From contig NZ_JBEJGX010000003.1 of NCBI RefSeq assembly GCF_040253635.1, positions 7,837,501-7,901,500 of the forward strand: a DNA stretch of 64,000 bases, given 5' to 3'. The stretch is from Streptomyces sp. Edi2 (lineage in GTDB: Bacteria; Actinomycetota; Actinomycetes; Streptomycetales; Streptomycetaceae). How positions within the stretch are numbered: the first letter of the stretch is position 1; every line of letters starts with the position of its first letter. The position numbers and the translations under genes were made by a program. The notes beneath the pieces are model-generated. The model saw nothing but the letters and a program-made list of their open reading frames with translations. It had not been told where the DNA came from and searched no databases. Shown in pieces: positions 1-9,273 of the stretch.

Positions 1-153
1 CCCGCGGGCTACGGCCTGGGCAAGTCCGGATGGGTGCAGGTCCCGCTGGCGGAGCCGGGCGCTCCGCCGGCCGAACTGCTCTGTGACTGGGCGGAGGAGT
101 CGTATCGCGTCATAGCCCCCAAGAAGCTCATCGCCGAGCTCGACGGGGGATAG
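1..153 (+). CDS. MmcQ/YjbR family DNA-binding-like protein (C-terminal fragment)
   Basis: Only the last 50 codons lie in the window; the reading frame enters at base 1 and stops at TAG 151-153. The visible peptide contains YGLGKSGWVQVPL, then LLCDWAEESYRVIAPKKL. The G-x-W-V-x-V strand followed by W-x-x-E-S-Y-R-x-x-A-P-K-K is the C-terminal signature of the MmcQ/YjbR (DUF419, CyaY-like fold) family. The function of these small cytoplasmic proteins is poorly defined. A strong hairpin follows the stop. Family assignment rests on the tail alone. Confidence 0.7.
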   Translation, partial: PAGYGLGKSGWVQVPLAEPGAPPAELLCDWAEESYRVIAPKKLIAELDGG

Positions 154-176
154 CGGCGCAGCGGCAGCAGGCGCGC

Positions 177-225
177 AAAGGCCCGCGACGGCGATGGCAG
201 TTCAGCATCGCCGTCGCGGGCCTTT
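177..225 (+). terminator. Strong intrinsic-type hairpin after MmcQ/YjbR gene
   Basis: Perfect 20-bp inverted repeat: left arm 177-196, right arm 206-225, nine-base loop. The arms begin with AAAGGCCCGCGACGG and end with CCGTCGCGGGCCTTT. The hairpin separates the fragmentary first gene from the acyl-CoA operon. It lacks a long U tract, as is common in Streptomyces terminators. Confidence 0.85.
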
Positions 226-330
226 CACCTGCTGCCACGGGGCACGGGGGTCTTGTGGAAAGTGGAACACGTTCTTAACATCGCGGGTGTTACATCAGAA
301 GTGTCACAGTGCGGAAAGGCATGGGGCGCG

Positions 331-1515
331 ATGACGGAGTCAGGGAACGGCCCGCTCAGCGGGGTGCGGGTGGTCGAACTCGCGGGCATCGGCCCCGGTC
401 CGTTCGCCGCCATGCTCCTGGCCGACCTCGGCGCGGATGTCGTCCGCGTCGACCGGCCCGGAGGCCCGGGGCTGGGCGTCGATCCGGCCTGCGACGTCAC
501 CAACCGCAACAAACGCTCCGTGCTGGTGGACCTCAAGAGCCCCGAGGGGGTGGCGCAGGTCCTCGAACTCGCCGGGCGCGCCGATGTGCTGATCGAGGGG
601 TACCGCCCGGGCGTGGCCGAGCGGCTGGGAGTGGGCCCCGAGGAGTGTCTGGCGCGCAACCCCCGGCTGGTCTACGGCCGGATGACGGGCTGGGGACAGC
701 AGGGCCCGCTCGCCGGCACCGCCGGGCACGACATCGGCTATATCGCCATCACGGGCGCCCTGGGCATGATCGGCCCGCCCGACGGCCCGCCCGCGATCCC
801 CGCCAATCTCCTCGGTGACTACGCCGGCGGCTCCCTCTACCTCGTCATCGGTGTCCTCGCCGCCCTCCAGCACGCCCGCGCCGAGGACGGGACGGGTCAG
901 GTCGTCGACGCCGCCATCGTCGACGGCACGGCTCATCTGACGGCGATGATCCACGGCATGCTGGCGGCCGGCGGCTGGCAGGACCGGCGCGGCGCCAATC
1001 TGCTCGACGGCGGGGCACCCTTCTACGGCACCTACGAGACCGCCGACGGCGGCTATATGGCGGTGGGCGCGCTGGAGACGCGGTTCTACGGCGCATTCAT
1101 CCGGCTGCTGGGCATCGAGCAGGAGGCACCCAGTCGCGACGACCTCACCGCCTGGGGCGAGCTGCGCACCACCATCGCCGCCCGCTTCAAGACCCGTACC
1201 CGCGAGGAGTGGACGGCGGTCTTCGCTGAGTCCGACGCCTGTGTGGCGCCGGTGCTCTCCCTGGGAGAGGCCCCGCGGCACCCGCATCTCGCCGCCCGCG
1301 GCACCTTCGTCGAGCACGGCGGCCTCACCCAGCCCGCGCCCGCGCCGCGCTTCTCGCGCACTCCGGGCGCGGTACGCAGACCCCCCGCGCAACCCGGCGC
1401 CGACTCGGCCGAGATCGCCCGTGACTGGCAGGTCCCCGGCCTCCTCGCGCCGCGCGTCGGCGGCGAACCGCCCGCCGGCCCGGTCCGCGCCGGGCAGAAG
1501 GACACGGCCGGCTGA
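331..1515 (+). CDS. CaiB/BaiF family CoA-transferase (alpha-methylacyl-CoA racemase-like)
   Basis: A 394-aa protein of the class III CoA-transferase / alpha-methylacyl-CoA racemase fold. The N-terminus reads LSGVRVVELAGIGPGPFAAM and continues ADLGADVVRVDRP, the CoA-binding Rossmann part. NKRSVLVDLKSPEG and GHDIGYIAITGALG follow; the Asp of GHD is the expected catalytic residue. Members either transfer CoA between carboxylic acids or epimerise 2-methylacyl-CoA, and the NKRS/GHDIGYIA pattern favours the racemase branch. ATG 331 is chosen because GGAAAGG lies upstream and similarity begins right after it. It is the first gene of a beta-oxidation cluster, so a role in branched-chain acyl-CoA breakdown is likely but inferred. 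Confidence 0.85.
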   Translation: MTESGNGPLSGVRVVELAGIGPGPFAAMLLADLGADVVRVDRPGGPGLGVDPACDVTNRNKRSVLVDLKSPEGVAQVLELAGRADVLIEGYRPGVAERLGVGPEECLARNPRLVYGRMTGWGQQGPLAGTAGHDIGYIAITGALGMIGPPDGPPAIPANLLGDYAGGSLYLVIGVLAALQHARAEDGTGQVVDAAIVDGTAHLTAMIHGMLAAGGWQDRRGANLLDGGAPFYGTYETADGGYMAVGALETRFYGAFIRLLGIEQEAPSRDDLTAWGELRTTIAARFKTRTREEWTAVFAESDACVAPVLSLGEAPRHPHLAARGTFVEHGGLTQPAPAPRFSRTPGAVRRPPAQPGADSAEIARDWQVPGLLAPRVGGEPPAGPVRAGQKDTAG

Positions 1516-1717
1516 TGGCACCCGCTATCACGCTTCCGTACGCGGCCGGTCCGCGTCCGGTTGCCGAAGGGGCCGAGGCCTTCCCCCGGGGGAGGGCCGG
1601 CGACGTGTGGGGCGGGCCGCTCGCCCTGAGCGCCCTCCGGCACGCTCCCGTGGGCCGGCCGGGGGCCCCACACCGACCGACACCGCCAGGAACCGGCTCC
1701 GAGGAGGGCCCGAACCG

Positions 1718-2872
1718 ATGACCGCGCAGATGAAGCGCCAGATTTTCACCGAGGACCACGAGGCGTTCCGCAAGGTCGTACGGACCTTCCTGGCCAGGGA
1801 AGTGACGCCGTATTACGAGCAGTGGGAGAAGGACGGCATCGTCAGCCGTGACGCCTGGCGGGCGGCCGGCAAGCAGGGACTCCTGGGCCTGGCGGTTCCC
1901 GAGGAGTACGGCGGGGGCGGGCAGCACGACTTCCGCTACAGCGCGGTGCTGGCCGAGGAATTCACCCGGGCGGGGGCAGCCGGGCTGGCCGTGGGCCTGC
2001 ACAACGACATCATCGGCCCCTACCTGACGACGCTGGGCACCGAGGAGCAGAAGAGCCGCTGGCTGCCCGGCTTCTGCAGCGGCGAGATCATCACCGCCAT
2101 CGCCATGACCGAGCCCGGGGCGGGCTCCGACCTGCAGGGCATCCGCACCCACGCCGAGGACGCGGGCGACCACTGGATCCTCAACGGGTCCAAGACCTTC
2201 ATCTCCAACGGCATCCTCGCCGACCTGGTCATCGTCGTGGCCAAAACGACACCGGAAGGCGGGGCGCACGGCCTGAGCCTGCTGGTCGTCGAGCGGGGCA
2301 TGGCGGGCTTCGAGCGTGGCCGCAACCTCGACAAGATCGGACAGAAGTCCCAGGACACCGCCGAGCTGTTCTTCCACGACGTCCGCGTCCCCAAGGGGAA
2401 CCTCCTCGGCACGCTGAACGGCGCCTTCGTCCATCTGATGACCCATCTCGCCCAGGAGCGGATGGGCATCGCCGTCGCCGCCGTCGCCGGTGCCGAACAC
2501 CTGCTGGAGATCACCAGCGAGTACGTCAAGGAGCGCGAAGCCTTCGGAAGGCCGCTGGCCAAGCTCCAGCACATCCGCTTCGAGATAGCCGAGATGGCCA
2601 CCGAATGCGCCGTCACCCGGGCGTTCCTCGACCGCTGTATCGCCGACCACTCCGCCGGCGAGCTGGATGCGGTGCACGCCTCGATGGCCAAGTGGTGGGC
2701 CACCGAACTGCAAAAGCGCGTCGCCGACCGCTGTCTGCAACTCCATGGCGGCTACGGCTATATGGCGGAATACCGCGTGGCCAAGGCCTTCACCGACGGC
2801 CGTATCCAGACGATCTACGGAGGGACCACCGAGATCATGAAGGAGATCATCGGACGCTCCCTGCTCGGCTGA
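1718..2872 (+). CDS. Acyl-CoA dehydrogenase
   Basis: A 384-aa FAD-dependent acyl-CoA dehydrogenase, the first oxidation step of fatty-acid degradation. It has the usual order of domains: an N-terminal helical domain (FTEDHEAFRKVVRTFL), a middle beta domain with the flavin signature ITAIAMTEPGAGSDL, then a C-terminal helical domain with YVKEREAFGRPLAKLQ and the terminal YGGTTEIMKEIIGRSLLG, where the Glu of T-T-E-I is the usual catalytic base position. Length is typical. ATG 1718 follows GAGGAGGG at 1701-1708. The gene lies 202 bp after the CoA-transferase and 66 bp before the thiolase, consistent with one operon. Chain-length preference cannot be read from the sequence. Confidence 0.92.
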   Translation: MTAQMKRQIFTEDHEAFRKVVRTFLAREVTPYYEQWEKDGIVSRDAWRAAGKQGLLGLAVPEEYGGGGQHDFRYSAVLAEEFTRAGAAGLAVGLHNDIIGPYLTTLGTEEQKSRWLPGFCSGEIITAIAMTEPGAGSDLQGIRTHAEDAGDHWILNGSKTFISNGILADLVIVVAKTTPEGGAHGLSLLVVERGMAGFERGRNLDKIGQKSQDTAELFFHDVRVPKGNLLGTLNGAFVHLMTHLAQERMGIAVAAVAGAEHLLEITSEYVKEREAFGRPLAKLQHIRFEIAEMATECAVTRAFLDRCIADHSAGELDAVHASMAKWWATELQKRVADRCLQLHGGYGYMAEYRVAKAFTDGRIQTIYGGTTEIMKEIIGRSLLG

Positions 2873-2938
2873 CCGCGGACCGGCCCCGGTCCCCACCCGC
2901 TGCCCCTGCCTCCACCCTCATGCGAAAGGCTTGTTGAC

Positions 2939-4153
2939 TTGAGTACCGAAGCGTACGTATACGACGCGATCCGCACCCCGCGCGGCCGCGGCAAGGCCAA
3001 TGGCGCGCTGCACGGCACTAAGCCGATCGACCTGGTCGTCGGTCTGATCCACGAAGTGCGCCGGCGCTTCCCCGGACTGGACCCGGCCGCCGTCGACGAC
3101 ATCGTGCTCGGCGTCGTCGGACCGGTCGGTGACCAGGGCTCCGACATCGCCCGGATCGCGGCGATCGCCGCCGGGCTGCCCGACACCGTGGCCGGCGTCC
3201 AGGAGAACCGCTTCTGTGCCTCGGGTCTGGAGGCCGTCAACATGGCCGCCGCCAAGGTGCGTTCCGGCTGGGAGGACCTGGTCCTGGCGGGCGGCGTCGA
3301 ATCCATGTCGCGGGTCCCGATGGCCTCGGACGGCGGTGCCTGGTTCGCCGACCCGATGACCAACTTCGACACCAATTTCGTCCCGCAGGGCATCGGTGCC
3401 GACCTGATCGCCACCCTTGAGGGCTACTCGCGGCGCGATGTCGACGAATTCGCCGCGCTCTCCCAGGAGCGCGCCGCCGAGGCCTGGAAGGACGGCCGCT
3501 TCGACCGCTCCGTCGTCCCGGTACGCGACCGCAACGGCCTGGTCGTCCTCGACCACGACGAGCACATGCGCCCCGGCACCACCGCCGACTCCCTGGCCGG
3601 CCTCAAGCCGTCCTTCGCCACCATCGGTGACGCCGGCGGCTTCGACGCGGTCGCCCTGCAGAAGTACCACTGGGTCGAGAAGATCGACCACGTCCACCAC
3701 GCCGGCAACTCCTCCGGCATCGTGGACGGCGCGGCGCTCGTCGCCATCGGCTCCAAGGAGGTCGGCGAGCGCTACGGCCTGACCCCCCGGGCCCGTATTC
3801 TCTCCGCCGCGGTCTCCGGCTCCGAGCCGACGATCATGCTCACCGGCCCCGCGCCCGCCAGCCGCAAGGCCCTCGCCAAGGCCGGGCTGACCATCGACGA
3901 CATCGACCTGGTCGAGATCAACGAGGCCTTCGCCGCCGTCGTCCTGCGCTTCGTCAAGGACATGGGCCTGAGCCTGGACAAGGTCAATGTCAACGGCGGC
4001 GCCATCGCCCTGGGACACCCCCTCGGCGCCACCGGCGCGATGATCCTCGGCACCCTGATCGACGAGCTGGAGCGGCAGGACAAGCGCTACGGCCTGGCCA
4101 CCCTCTGTGTCGGCGGCGGTATGGGCATCGCCACCGTCATCGAGCGCCTCTGA
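2939..4153 (+). CDS. fadA: Acetyl-CoA C-acyltransferase (thiolase)
   Basis: A 404-aa thiolase that cleaves 3-ketoacyl-CoA with CoA at the end of each beta-oxidation cycle. The acyl-accepting cysteine lies in [13 protein letters not shown], the conserved NEAFAAVV motif is present, the catalytic His is in [15 protein letters not shown], and the second Cys is in LCVGGGMG. The start is TTG 2939, giving [19 protein letters not shown], a standard thiolase N-terminus, with GAAAGG at 2923-2928 in front; no nearby ATG fits. It is followed after 31 bp by the FadB-like gene, the classic thiolase plus multifunctional enzyme pair. Confidence 0.93.
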   Translation: MSTEAYVYDAIRTPRGRGKANGALHGTKPIDLVVGLIHEVRRRFPGLDPAAVDDIVLGVVGPVGDQGSDIARIAAIAAGLPDTVAGVQENRFCASGLEAVNMAAAKVRSGWEDLVLAGGVESMSRVPMASDGGAWFADPMTNFDTNFVPQGIGADLIATLEGYSRRDVDEFAALSQERAAEAWKDGRFDRSVVPVRDRNGLVVLDHDEHMRPGTTADSLAGLKPSFATIGDAGGFDAVALQKYHWVEKIDHVHHAGNSSGIVDGAALVAIGSKEVGERYGLTPRARILSAAVSGSEPTIMLTGPAPASRKALAKAGLTIDDIDLVEINEAFAAVVLRFVKDMGLSLDKVNVNGGAIALGHPLGATGAMILGTLIDELERQDKRYGLATLCVGGGMGIATVIERL

Positions 4154-4184
4154 CCCTCGTCCCACCCACTACGGAGTACGCACC

Positions 4185-6389
4185 ATGAGTGAATCCGCTG
4201 CTGTGTCGACCATTCGCTGGGAACAGGACGAGACCGGCATCGTCACCCTGGTCCTGGACGACCCGGGCCAGTCCGCCAACACCATGAACAACGCCTTCAA
4301 AACCTCCCTCACCGCGGTCGCCGACCGCCTGGAGGCAGAGAAGGACAGCATCCGCGGCATCATCTTCACCTCCGCCAAGAAGACCTTCTTCGCCGGCGGC
4401 GACCTGCGCGACCTGATCGCCGTCACCCCCGACAAGGCCGAGCAGGCCTTCGAGTCGGGCATCGGCATCAAGCGCGACCTGCGCCGCATCGAGACCCTCG
4501 GCAAGCCCGTCGTCGCCGCGATCAACGGTGCGGCGCTGGGCGGCGGTTACGAGATCGCCCTGGCCTGCCACCACCGCATCGCCCTCGACACCCCCGGCAC
4601 CAAGATCGGCCTGCCCGAGGTCACCCTCGGCCTGCTGCCCGCAGCCGGCGGCGTCACCCGTACGGTCCGGCTGCTCGGCATCGCCGACGCGCTGCTGAAG
4701 GTGCTGCTTCAGGGCACCCAGTACAACGCCACCCGCGCCAAGGACGCCGGGCTGATCCACGAGGTCGCGGCCACGCCGGAGGAGCTGCTGGCCAAGGCCC
4801 GTACCTTCATCGAGGAGCACCCCGAGTCCCAGCAGCCCTGGGACGTCAAGGGCTACCGCATCCCCGGCGGCACCCCCGCCCAGCCGAAGTTCGCGGCCAA
4901 CCTCCCGGCATTCCCCGCCAACCTCAAGAAGCAGCTCAACGGCGCGCCCTACCCCGCCCCGCGCAACATCCTGGCCGCGGCGGTGGAGGGCTCCCAGGTC
5001 GACTTCGAGACCGCGCAGACCATCGAGGCGCGCTACTTCGTCGAGCTGGTGACCGGCCAGATCTCCAAGAACATGATCCAGGCGTTCTTCTTCGACCTGC
5101 AGGCCGTCAATTCCGGCGCCAACCGGCCCAAGGACATCGCGCCCCGCAAGGTCGAGAAGGTCGCGGTCCTCGGCGCCGGCATGATGGGCGCGGGCATCGC
5201 CTACTCCTGTGCCAGGGCCGGCATGCAGGTCGTCCTCAAGGACATCACCCCGGAGGCGGCGCAGAAGGGCAAGGCGTACGCGGAGGGACTGCTCGCCAAG
5301 GCGCTCTCCCGGGGCCGGACGACCGAGCAGCAGCGCGACGAGCTGCTGGCGCGCATCACGCCCACCGCCGAGCCGGCGGACCTCGCGGGCTGTGACGCCG
5401 TCATCGAGGCGGTCTTCGAGGACGTCGCCCTCAAGCACAAGGTGTTCAAGGAGATCCAGCACATCGTCGCCCCCGACGCGCTGCTGTGCTCCAACACCTC
5501 CACCCTGCCCATCACGCTGCTGGCCGAGGGCGTGGAGCGCGACCAGGACTTCATCGGACTGCACTTCTTCTCGCCGGTCGACAAGATGCCGCTGGTGGAG
5601 ATCATCAAGGGGGAGCGGACCGGCGACGAGGCACTGGCCCGGGCCTTCGACCTGGTCCGCCAGATCAAGAAGACCCCGATCGTCGTCAACGACTCGCGCG
5701 GCTTCTTCACCTCCCGCGTCATCGGCCACTTCATCAACGAAGGCGTGGCGATGATCGGCGAAGGCGTCGACCCGGTCTCCGTCGAGCAGGCCGCGGCCCA
5801 GGCCGGCTACCCGGCCAAGGTGCTGTCCCTGATGGACGAGCTGACCCTCACCCTGCCGCGCAAGATCCGCGAGGAGACCAAGCGGGCGGTCGAGGAGTCC
5901 GGCGGCGACTGGCAGCCGCACCCGGCCGACGCGGTGATCGACCGGATGGTCGACGAGTTCGGCCGCCCCGGCCGCAGCGGCGGCGCCGGCTTCTACGAGT
6001 ACGGGGACGACGGCAAGCGCGCCGGCCTGTGGCCCGGCCTGCGCGAGCACTTCACCAAGAAGGACGCGGCCGTTCCGTTCCTCGACATGCAGGAGCGGAT
6101 GCTCTTCTCCGAGGCCCTGGACACCGTCCGCTGCTTCGAGGAGGGCGTGCTCACCTCCGTCGCCGACGCCAACATCGGCTCCATCTTCGGCATCGGCTTC
6201 CCGGGCTGGACCGGCGGCGTGATCCAGTACATCAACGGCTACCAGGGCGGGCCGGGGCGGGAAGAACTCGTCGGCCTGCCCGGCTTCGTGGCTCGCGCCC
6301 GCGAGCTGCAGGCGGCATATGGAGACCGGTTCGCGCCGTCCGCGCTGCTGGTCGAAAAGGCCGAGAAGGGCGAGAAGTTCAGCGACTGA
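4185..6389 (+). CDS. fadB: Multifunctional 3-hydroxyacyl-CoA dehydrogenase / enoyl-CoA hydratase (FadB/FadJ-like)
   Basis: A 734-aa fusion carrying both hydration and second oxidation of beta-oxidation. The N-terminal ~300 residues are a crotonase domain: FFAGGDLRDL and AAINGAALGGGYEIALACHHRIAL include the oxyanion-hole segments. From about residue 325, VEKVAVLGAGMMGAGIAYSCARAG is the NAD-binding Rossmann motif of 3-hydroxyacyl-CoA dehydrogenase, followed by FIGLHFFSPVDKMPLVEI and the C-terminal dehydrogenase domain with GFFTSRVIGHFINEG. ATG 4185 has ACGGAG upstream and gives MSESAAVSTIRW. It probably forms a complex with the thiolase just upstream (known for the family). A degenerate 15-bp tandem repeat begins inside its stop codon. 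Confidence 0.93.
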   Translation: MSESAAVSTIRWEQDETGIVTLVLDDPGQSANTMNNAFKTSLTAVADRLEAEKDSIRGIIFTSAKKTFFAGGDLRDLIAVTPDKAEQAFESGIGIKRDLRRIETLGKPVVAAINGAALGGGYEIALACHHRIALDTPGTKIGLPEVTLGLLPAAGGVTRTVRLLGIADALLKVLLQGTQYNATRAKDAGLIHEVAATPEELLAKARTFIEEHPESQQPWDVKGYRIPGGTPAQPKFAANLPAFPANLKKQLNGAPYPAPRNILAAAVEGSQVDFETAQTIEARYFVELVTGQISKNMIQAFFFDLQAVNSGANRPKDIAPRKVEKVAVLGAGMMGAGIAYSCARAGMQVVLKDITPEAAQKGKAYAEGLLAKALSRGRTTEQQRDELLARITPTAEPADLAGCDAVIEAVFEDVALKHKVFKEIQHIVAPDALLCSNTSTLPITLLAEGVERDQDFIGLHFFSPVDKMPLVEIIKGERTGDEALARAFDLVRQIKKTPIVVNDSRGFFTSRVIGHFINEGVAMIGEGVDPVSVEQAAAQAGYPAKVLSLMDELTLTLPRKIREETKRAVEESGGDWQPHPADAVIDRMVDEFGRPGRSGGAGFYEYGDDGKRAGLWPGLREHFTKKDAAVPFLDMQERMLFSEALDTVRCFEEGVLTSVADANIGSIFGIGFPGWTGGVIQYINGYQGGPGREELVGLPGFVARARELQAAYGDRFAPSALLVEKAEKGEKFSD

Positions 6390-6475
6390 ACGGCCAGGGA
6401 CTGCCAGGCCAGGGACCGACCGGCCATGGACTGACAGACCACGGACGGACCGGTCAGGGACCGACCGGTCAGAGG
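6386..6475. repeat. Degenerate 15-bp tandem repeat, about six copies
   Basis: Six consecutive 15-bp units at 6386, 6401, 6416, 6431, 6446 and 6461. Typical units are CTGCCAGGCCAGGGA and CGGACCGGTCAGGGA. The first unit contains the stop codon of the fadB-like gene, so the array lies just outside the coding region, between two convergent genes. Function unknown. Confidence 0.7.
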
Positions 6476-6498
6476 GGCGGGCCCCGGCGGCCCGTCCC

Positions 6499-7260
6499 TC
6501 ACCCCGGTGAGGTGCGGCCGCCTCCGGGGCCCTGGTCGCCCTCCTTGCCGAACGACTCCCGCAGCTCCTGCTTCATCGACCGCTGGAAGGCGGTGACCAG
6601 GGCCTGCACCACCATCGGCTGCATATGGGCCGAGAGCGACTTCATCCGCGCCAGCTCCTCCTCGTCCGGCCCGCCGCCCCGGTTCGGCTCCCACACCTCG
6701 TCCTTGAAGAGCCGGCTGAGCTCCCGGGCCGCCGAGCGGGTGTGCTCGATGACGACGGTGCGCGCCGCGATGACGGTCTCCAGCGCGATCGGGACGTCCA
6801 GCAGCCGGGCGCCCAGGTGCAGCAGCCCCGGATCGACCCGGAAAACGTGCCGGTCCTCGGTCCGTACGAGCACACTCATGGCTGCCAGCCGGTCCAGGTC
6901 CTCCTCGGTCAGCGCCCGGCCGACCCGCCGCTCCAGCTGGTCCCGGGTGGCGTCCTCGGCCTTGTCCGGAATCCAGCTCGCCACCAGCGCCCGGTGGATG
7001 GCGAGATCCTGGGCGCTCAGATCAGGCGGCAGCTGGTCCAGATAGCGTTCGATGGCGGAGAGTGTCAGCCCCTGGTGCTGAAGTTCCTCGATGAGCGCGA
7101 GCCGTGAGAGGTGGTCGGGCCCGTAGCGGCCGACCCGGCGCGGCCCGATCTCCGGCGGCGGCAGCAGGCCGCGTGTGCTGTAGAAGCGGATCGTGCGGAC
7201 GGTGACGCCGGCGCGGGCGGCCAGTTCGTCGACCGTCAGGCCGGTGGCTGACTCCATCAT
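6499..7260 (-). CDS. MerR family transcriptional regulator
   Basis: A 253-aa regulator with an N-terminal MerR winged helix: LTVDELAARAGVTVRTIRFYSTRGLLPPPEIG, then GRYGPDHLSRLALIEELQHQGLTLSAIERYLD. The remaining ~170 residues are a long helical effector domain with no metal-binding cysteines, so this is not a metal sensor. The start is one of two adjacent ATGs (7258-7260 or 7255-7257); the first is given. It converges on the acyl-CoA operon. Related actinobacterial MerR regulators near acyl-CoA genes make control of that operon plausible but unproven. A short inverted repeat, ACAG-N5-CTGT at 7266-7278, lies just before the start. Confidence 0.85.
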   Translation of the reverse strand: MMESATGLTVDELAARAGVTVRTIRFYSTRGLLPPPEIGPRRVGRYGPDHLSRLALIEELQHQGLTLSAIERYLDQLPPDLSAQDLAIHRALVASWIPDKAEDATRDQLERRVGRALTEEDLDRLAAMSVLVRTEDRHVFRVDPGLLHLGARLLDVPIALETVIAARTVVIEHTRSAARELSRLFKDEVWEPNRGGGPDEEELARMKSLSAHMQPMVVQALVTAFQRSMKQELRESFGKEGDQGPGGGRTSPG

Positions 7261-7742
7261 GTTCAACAGTATTGCTGTCTCACCACCTCTGTAAAACCTT
7301 CTGGGCGCTTCTGCCCCTTCTCCGCCTCTTCGCTCGCCCTTCTCTGGCTCGGGAGCCGGCCGGGCATCCGGGGGCGCGCGGAAGTCGAGCGGATCGTCGT
7401 GGCCGCCGAGCGGACCGCAACGGAGGTCGATCGGACCGTTACGGAGACCAAGCGGACCGTCACGGAGGCAAACACGCCCCTGAGCCGGATCAAACAGGTC
7501 AAGAAATTCCGGTTGTCGGGCGCGAGGGGAGGCCCGGAATGCGGCGAGCTGAAACCTCCCTGAAACTATTCCGCCGGGTAATTCGTGACAAATGCGGACA
7601 GATCTTAGGTGGCCTGTACACGATGTGATCTTGCACACAGACGGGGGAGCACTCTTCGTGGAAGGTGTGCCGTCGGCCGTCCGCGCGATCCGCGGGATTG
7701 GCAATCGCTCAAGCGCCTCCCCGAAAGCGAGATGCACCACCA
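7261..7742. other. Divergent intergenic region MerR / permease
   Basis: This 482-bp stretch holds no convincing gene. It contains ACAG-N5-CTGT at 7266-7278 next to the MerR start and the 21-bp iterated repeats at 7390-7473. A lower-GC section at about 7500-7680 precedes the permease and probably holds its promoter. Short frames crossing the repeats encode a heptad-like repetitive peptide and are judged a by-product of the DNA repeat. Confidence 0.6.
7390..7473. promoter_or_regulatory. Iterated 21-bp repeats with CCGTNACGG palindromes
   Basis: Four 21-bp units start at 7390, 7411, 7432 and 7453; the first is degenerate. Units two to four begin CGGACCG and contain the 9-bp palindromes CCGCAACGG (7415-7423), CCGTTACGG (7436-7444) and CCGTCACGG (7457-7465). 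The 21-bp spacing is two helical turns, placing each palindrome on the same face of the DNA. The array lies in the 482-bp divergent gap between the MerR gene and the permease, as expected for iterated operators. The alternative is a non-regulatory tandem duplication. Confidence 0.45.
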
Positions 7743-9203
7743 GTGAGCACAGAAGCCGTCACCGAGACAGCCCACAGGTCACCTGACGGGGGAAGCGGCG
7801 CGCAGCAGGATGCGGGCGACGCGGGCTACAGCAAGGGCCTCAAGGGCCGGCACGTCAACATGATCGCCATCGGCGGAGCGATCGGCACCGGCCTGTTCCT
7901 GGGCGCCGGTGGCCGACTGCACTCCGCCGGACCCGCACTGGCGATTGCCTATGCGGTGTGCGGTCTCTTCGCTTTCTTCGTGGTACGGGCCCTGGGCGAG
8001 CTGGTGCTGCACCGCCCGTCGTCGGGTTCGTTCGTCTCCTACGCCCGTGAGTTCCTGGGGGAGAAGGGCGCCTACGTCGCCGGCTGGATGTATGTCGTCA
8101 ACTGGTCGACGACCGGTATCGCCGACATCACCGCGATCGCGCTCTACACCCACTACTGGAGCTTGTTCACCGATGTCCCGCAGTGGGTCATGGCGATGAT
8201 CGCGCTGGCGGTCGTCCTGACGGTGAACCTGATCTCGGTGAAGATCTTCGGTGAGCTGGAGTTCTGGTTCGCGATCATCAAGGTCGCGGCGCTGGTCGCC
8301 TTCATGTTCATTGGCATCTTCCTGCTGGCCACCCAGCACCCGGTCGACGGGCACACACCGGGCATGAGCCTGCTCACCGACCACGGCGGCATCTTCCCGA
8401 CCGGCCTGCTGCCGGTGGTGATCGTGCTCCAGGGCGTGGTCTTCGCCTACTCCGCCGTGGAACTGGTCGGTGTGACCGCCGGTGAGACCGGTGAGCCGCA
8501 GAAGGTCGTGCCGAAGGCCGTCAACTCCATCATGTGGCGTGTGGGCGTCTTCTACGTCGGCTCGGTGATCCTGCTGGCCATGCTGCTGCCGTGGAACAAG
8601 TACACCGGCGACGAGAGCCCGTTTGTCACGGTGCTGTCCAACGTCGGTGTTCCGGCGGCCGGCGATGTGATGAACCTCGTGGTCCTGACCGCGGCGATGT
8701 CCAGCCTGAACTCCGGGCTCTACTCGACCGGCCGCATTCTGCGCTCCATGTCGATGGCGGGCTCCGCTCCCAAGTTCGCCGGCCTGATGAACCGCAACCA
8801 GGTGCCGTACGGCGGCATCATGCTCACCTCCGCGGTGTGTGTGCTGGGCGTCGGGCTCAACTACGTCATGCCGGGCGAGGCGTTCGAGATCGTGCTGAAC
8901 ATCGCGGCGCTGGGCATCATCAGCACCTGGTGCACGATCATGGTTTGCCACATGGTGTTCGTGCGGCGGTCGAAGGAGGGCCTGGTCGAGCGCCCGCGCT
9001 TCCGGCTTCCGGGCACCCCGATCACCGATATCGCCACCATCGCCTTCCTGCTCGGCGTCATCGTCCTGATGTGGTTCGACGACGGTGTCGGCCGGAAGAC
9101 CGTGATGCTGATCCCGGTCCTCGCCGTCGCGCTGGTCGTCGGCTGGTTCGCGGTCCGCGGCCGGGTGAGCCGGATCGCCGAGGAACGCAAGCTGGCGAAG
9201 TAG
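7743..9203 (+). CDS. ansP: Amino-acid permease of the APC family (L-asparagine permease-like)
   Basis: A 486-aa integral membrane transporter with about 12 hydrophobic segments. After a ~35-residue polar N-terminus, the first segment contains KGRHVNMIAIGGAIGTGLFL, the amino acid-polyamine-organocation superfamily signature. GELVLHRPSSGSFVSYA, NWSTTGIADITAIALYTHYW and FAYSAVELVGVTAGE follow; the NW-TGIADITA-AL segment resembles AnsP asparagine permeases. The substrate is inferred from that resemblance. GTG 7743 has GAAAGCGAG upstream. The gene is transcribed alone and ends in a strong hairpin. Confidence 0.85.
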   Translation: MSTEAVTETAHRSPDGGSGAQQDAGDAGYSKGLKGRHVNMIAIGGAIGTGLFLGAGGRLHSAGPALAIAYAVCGLFAFFVVRALGELVLHRPSSGSFVSYAREFLGEKGAYVAGWMYVVNWSTTGIADITAIALYTHYWSLFTDVPQWVMAMIALAVVLTVNLISVKIFGELEFWFAIIKVAALVAFMFIGIFLLATQHPVDGHTPGMSLLTDHGGIFPTGLLPVVIVLQGVVFAYSAVELVGVTAGETGEPQKVVPKAVNSIMWRVGVFYVGSVILLAMLLPWNKYTGDESPFVTVLSNVGVPAAGDVMNLVVLTAAMSSLNSGLYSTGRILRSMSMAGSAPKFAGLMNRNQVPYGGIMLTSAVCVLGVGLNYVMPGEAFEIVLNIAALGIISTWCTIMVCHMVFVRRSKEGLVERPRFRLPGTPITDIATIAFLLGVIVLMWFDDGVGRKTVMLIPVLAVALVVGWFAVRGRVSRIAEERKLAK

Positions 9204-9231
9204 TCGCGCAGTAACGCACGCCTGCGGAATC

Positions 9232-9273
9232 AAGGGCGGTCGCGGAGGCCGGAAGGCATCCGCGACCGCCCTT
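9232..9273 (+). terminator. Terminator hairpin after the amino-acid permease
   Basis: Perfect 15-bp stem: AAGGGCGGTCGCGGA at 9232-9246 pairs with TCCGCGACCGCCCTT at 9259-9273 around a 12-base loop, followed by a short T run. Confidence 0.85.

Noticed and set aside
1515..1721. 68-codon frame between the CoA-transferase and acyl-CoA dehydrogenase genes
   Set aside because: No ribosome binding site, Pro/Arg/Gly-rich composition without conserved-looking features, and it covers the next gene's ribosome binding site; taken as chance frame in GC-rich DNA.
7263..7502. 79-codon minus-strand frame with heptad-like repeats (SVTVRLV, SVTVRST)
   Set aside because: The peptide repeat is a direct consequence of the 21-bp DNA repeat; no good ribosome binding site, and it covers the presumed promoter of the MerR gene.
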